From: an uncultured Pelagibacteraceae bacterium
GTDB lineage: Bacteria > Pseudomonadota > Alphaproteobacteria > Pelagibacterales > Pelagibacteraceae
Assembly (NCBI GenBank): GCA_902590845.1
Contig: CACIYJ010000001.1
Coordinates: 62,001 to 126,000 of the forward strand
DNA length: 64,000 nucleotides
Direction: 5' to 3'
Under the pieces are notes generated by a model. The model was not told the origin of the DNA and did not search any database. It saw nothing but the letters and a program-made list of their open reading frames with translations. This document shows positions 62,148 to 64,000 of this stretch, one piece after another; the first letter of the stretch is position 1, and each line of letters begins with the position of its first letter. The position numbers and the translations under genes are program-made.

Positions 62148-63116
62148 CTAAAATAATCCTCTAGGAATAATAAAGTAATGAATTGCTAGCACTATAGCCA
62201 CGGACACGCTTAAACCAAATATCATTTTTACGAAATCTTTACCTATAAGTGGGAACACGTACTTAAACTTGTAGTCTTTATTCATTGTGGAGATCGCAAG
62301 TTCTCTCCCGCATAATAATCCAACAAATACCCAGGTCGTTGACATTGGAAGATCATTTAATTCTTTAAAATAAAATAACACTGCAGCATAAATCACGTTA
62401 ATAATCGTTGCAGAACGGGCATATCTTGTTCCAGTTTTATCTAAAACTACTTTTTGAATAGGTCCGCCGTGTATGTAAAAAATATAAAATAATAAGATAG
62501 TGAAATAGGCTAGAACAATTAATAAAAGCGACACATCTAACTGTCTTGGTAAATAAACTGCAATATTAGCCACATCATGTGATAACCAAACCCACCATAA
62601 CCAACCAGACGTTATCCAAACGGAGTTACGCCAAAATGCAATCGATTTATCACCAGTAACTTCATCAAATTTTTCATTAATAAATTTAGAAACTATGATC
62701 CAACATATGTAAGCAACAGTTGCAGCGATACCATAACCTACAATGCTTTTTACAAGCATTTTTTCTAAAACTACTGTTGATGCAAATGCAGAAAGAACTA
62801 AAAATGTAGTTGAAACTGGAACACCAACTCTTGTTAACAACAAAAGTATTCCGGGAGCTACAGCGTGATACCATTGAATTTCTTGGTAAGGAATTCTTGT
62901 TAATCTTCCGTACGAAATGTCTCCATCATAACTGTACCAACCCCATGTAATAGCAAGGATCATTACAAATGATGCAGAGGCCGCAAGTGTATACCATTTA
63001 AACCATTTTTGTTTTGAGGCTATAAATGTGCCTAAAGTCTGGATACTGTCGTTAGCAATTACAGACCAGCCTGCTAGACCAAATCCAACAATAGTATAAA
63101 TTAACGTTAGTTCCAT
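62148..63116 (-). CDS. PiT-family-like permease
   Basis: 322-residue polytopic protein showing the duplicated inverted-repeat signature of the PiT phosphate transporters: ANDSIQTLGTF and SHDVANIAVYLPR as the two ANDxxNxxGT motifs, and GVPVSTTFLVLSAF and LPMSTTWVFVGLLCGREL as the two P-S-T-T loops. It could take up phosphate, or sulfate as proposed for some relatives. It is divergent from the Zur-like gene (101 bp). Confidence 0.8.
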   Translation of the reverse strand: MELTLIYTIVGFGLAGWSVIANDSIQTLGTFIASKQKWFKWYTLAASASFVMILAITWGWYSYDGDISYGRLTRIPYQEIQWYHAVAPGILLLLTRVGVPVSTTFLVLSAFASTVVLEKMLVKSIVGYGIAATVAYICWIIVSKFINEKFDEVTGDKSIAFWRNSVWITSGWLWWVWLSHDVANIAVYLPRQLDVSLLLIVLAYFTILLFYIFYIHGGPIQKVVLDKTGTRYARSATIINVIYAAVLFYFKELNDLPMSTTWVFVGLLCGRELAISTMNKDYKFKYVFPLIGKDFVKMIFGLSVSVAIVLAIHYFIIPRGLF

Positions 63117-63181
63117 AAAAGCTAATTAGGAAACTTATATCTTTTATAGAAAATTAATCTAGCAAATTAATTTTTTATTTG

Positions 63182-63215
63182 TTGACAATATATCATGTTA
63201 TGTTATAACATAACA
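63182..63215 (+). promoter_or_regulatory. Promoter with perfect 20-bp palindrome (candidate Zur box) before the Fur-family gene
   Basis: TTGACA (63182-63187) and TATAAC (63204-63209) are spaced 16 bp as a promoter. The sequence TGTTATGTTATAACATAACA (63196-63215) is a perfect palindrome covering the -10 element, and its core resembles alphaproteobacterial Zur boxes (GTTATAAC). It lies 2 bp before the ATG, so it would repress its own gene and the coupled membrane-protein gene. Confidence 0.8.
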
Positions 63216-63217
63216 AT

Positions 63218-63607
63218 ATGAAAATTGTTAAATGTAAACTTAAAAATGATCAGCAAGTACTGGGAGTTTTGAAAAAAAATACAAAAGGCATAAGTGCATA
63301 TGGAGTTTTAAAAGAACTACAAAGGTATAAAAATGTTACGCCTATGACAGTTTATCGCTCATTGAAAAATTTACAGAATATGGGTGCAGTTCATAAATCT
63401 AATCAGAGTAAAAACTATTTTATTTGTCATAACGATTCTAAAGGAAAACATAATGCTGTTTTAGCAATCTGTGACGATTGTGGTACCGCAGAAGAATTGA
63501 AGACAGATATTTTTTCAAGAATTATCAAAAATGTTAAATCTAAAAACAAATTTAACTTTGATAATTTTAATTTAGAGATAACAACAACTTGTAGGGAGTG
63601 TGCATAA
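63218..63607 (+). CDS. zur: Fur-family transcriptional regulator, Zur type
   Basis: 129-residue Fur-family protein: a winged-helix with AYGVLKELQRYKNVTPMTVYRSL, then KHNAVLAICDDCG and CRECA, giving the two CxxC structural zinc pairs (CDDC, CREC) seen in Zur. The Fur-like HHHDH cluster is absent. The adjacent perfect palindrome supports zinc-dependent repression. TAA overlaps the ATG of the next gene. Confidence 0.86.
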   Translation: MKIVKCKLKNDQQVLGVLKKNTKGISAYGVLKELQRYKNVTPMTVYRSLKNLQNMGAVHKSNQSKNYFICHNDSKGKHNAVLAICDDCGTAEELKTDIFSRIIKNVKSKNKFNFDNFNLEITTTCRECA

Positions 63608-64000
63608 TGGAACACGAACATCATTTACCAGAATTTTTACATTTTTTAGAAGAAATAATAGAAGAGCATAGCGTATTAAGAGGTATGGTTTTTGGTTTTA
63701 TTCATACTTTAATACCATTAATTGGTTTTTATACTGGTTGGAGTATAAATCGTTTCTTAAAAATAATATCTAATGGTGCAATTGCTGGAATAATTGGAAT
63801 TGTTTTAGCACATATAATTGCAGATTTTATAGCCGCTTTAGCTGACCCTCATTTACAAAGCGCAGCTTTTGGAATAGTTATTGGAGGATTTTTACCTTTA
63901 TTAACAGTGCCTTTTTTAGAAAAATACGTTACCAAAAGTCGTTATCATACGGTGGTAGGTGATCACGAGGACTTAAAACGGGATCTTAAAAAAAGACACA
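63607..64000 (+). CDS. Membrane protein coupled to Zur, cut by window end
   Basis: Open to the end of the window (131 codons); the start ATG shares TAATG with zur. The N-terminus MEHEHHLPEFLHFLEEI is rich in His and Glu and could bind metal. Four hydrophobic stretches follow (RGMVFGFIHTLIPLIGFYTG, AIAGIIGIVLAHIIADFIAAL, AAFGIVIGGFLPLLTVPFL), then a charged tail. It looks like a small inner-membrane protein, possibly a metal permease or its regulator. Family not recognised. Confidence 0.7.
   Translation, partial: MEHEHHLPEFLHFLEEIIEEHSVLRGMVFGFIHTLIPLIGFYTGWSINRFLKIISNGAIAGIIGIVLAHIIADFIAALADPHLQSAAFGIVIGGFLPLLTVPFLEKYVTKSRYHTVVGDHEDLKRDLKKRH

Overview
This is a gene-dense, strongly AT-rich stretch (by eye about 30% G+C, not computed) of a streamlined Alphaproteobacterium, most likely Pelagibacterales (SAR11) or a close relative. 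The assignment rests on alphaproteobacterial protein pairs (RegB/RegA, ChvI/ChvG, AmgK/MurU), on alphaproteobacterial gene order (aroA-cmk-rpsA-ihfB-pyrF-trpB-trpA-accD-folC-trxA; kdsD-lptC-lptB; tsaE-amgK-murU), on very short or overlapping intergenic spaces, and on the loss of usual neighbours (recF, hprK/PTS genes, trpF, lptA, rpoN). No rRNA, tRNA, CRISPR array or transposase was recognised.

Layout. 1-3138: dnaN (5' cut off by the window edge) and a compact gyrB. 3147-8264: redox two-component system RegB (3147) and RegA (7692), with a minus-strand polyamine operon between them (ornithine decarboxylase, deoxyhypusine-synthase-like protein, agmatinase-like ureohydrolase). 8266-12591: bioY, an orphan ABC ATPase, polA. 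12631-18301: chvI, chvG (broken by a one-base shift in an A9 run), ahcY, tsaE, amgK, murU. 18291-25790: gpmA, three small envelope or secreted proteins, an RND pump with its adaptor, a sulfurtransferase, msrA. 25826-29524: DMT transporter, DNA glycosylase, DUF1330, and a purine phosphoribosyltransferase convergent with a purine permease. 29656-37963: lipoprotein, oligopeptidase B, J-domain membrane protein, GT9, DapA-like aldolase, CFA-synthase-like methyltransferase, a lysine-tailed coiled-coil protein and an MBL hydrolase whose start codon lies in a hairpin loop. 38005-42809: purEK, SRAP protein, several very small ORFs, rlmN with an unusual Fe-S motif. 42811-48312: an accessory-looking DNA-processing region (lone WGR domain, RmuC, RHH-like protein, unknown 127-aa protein, a long inverted repeat, an S24-like protein lacking its catalytic residues, exonuclease I, two unknown proteins). 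48359-60604: core minus-strand block from trxA/folC to kdsD/rnd, including a markedly diverged trpAB pair. 60623-64000: NDUFA9-like protein, SMR protein lacking its key glutamate, PiT-like permease, a Zur-type regulator behind a perfect palindrome, and a cut-off membrane protein coupled to it.

Strongest leads: (1) the DNA-processing region at 42.8-48.3 kb; (2) the diverged trpA/trpB with changed substrate-binding motifs and no trpF; (3) a four-residue insertion, coded inside a perfect hairpin, in the radical-SAM cysteine motif of RlmN; (4) the chvG frameshift in an A9 run; (5) the deoxyhypusine-synthase-like polyamine operon nested within regB/regA, with a terminator-like hairpin in its leader.
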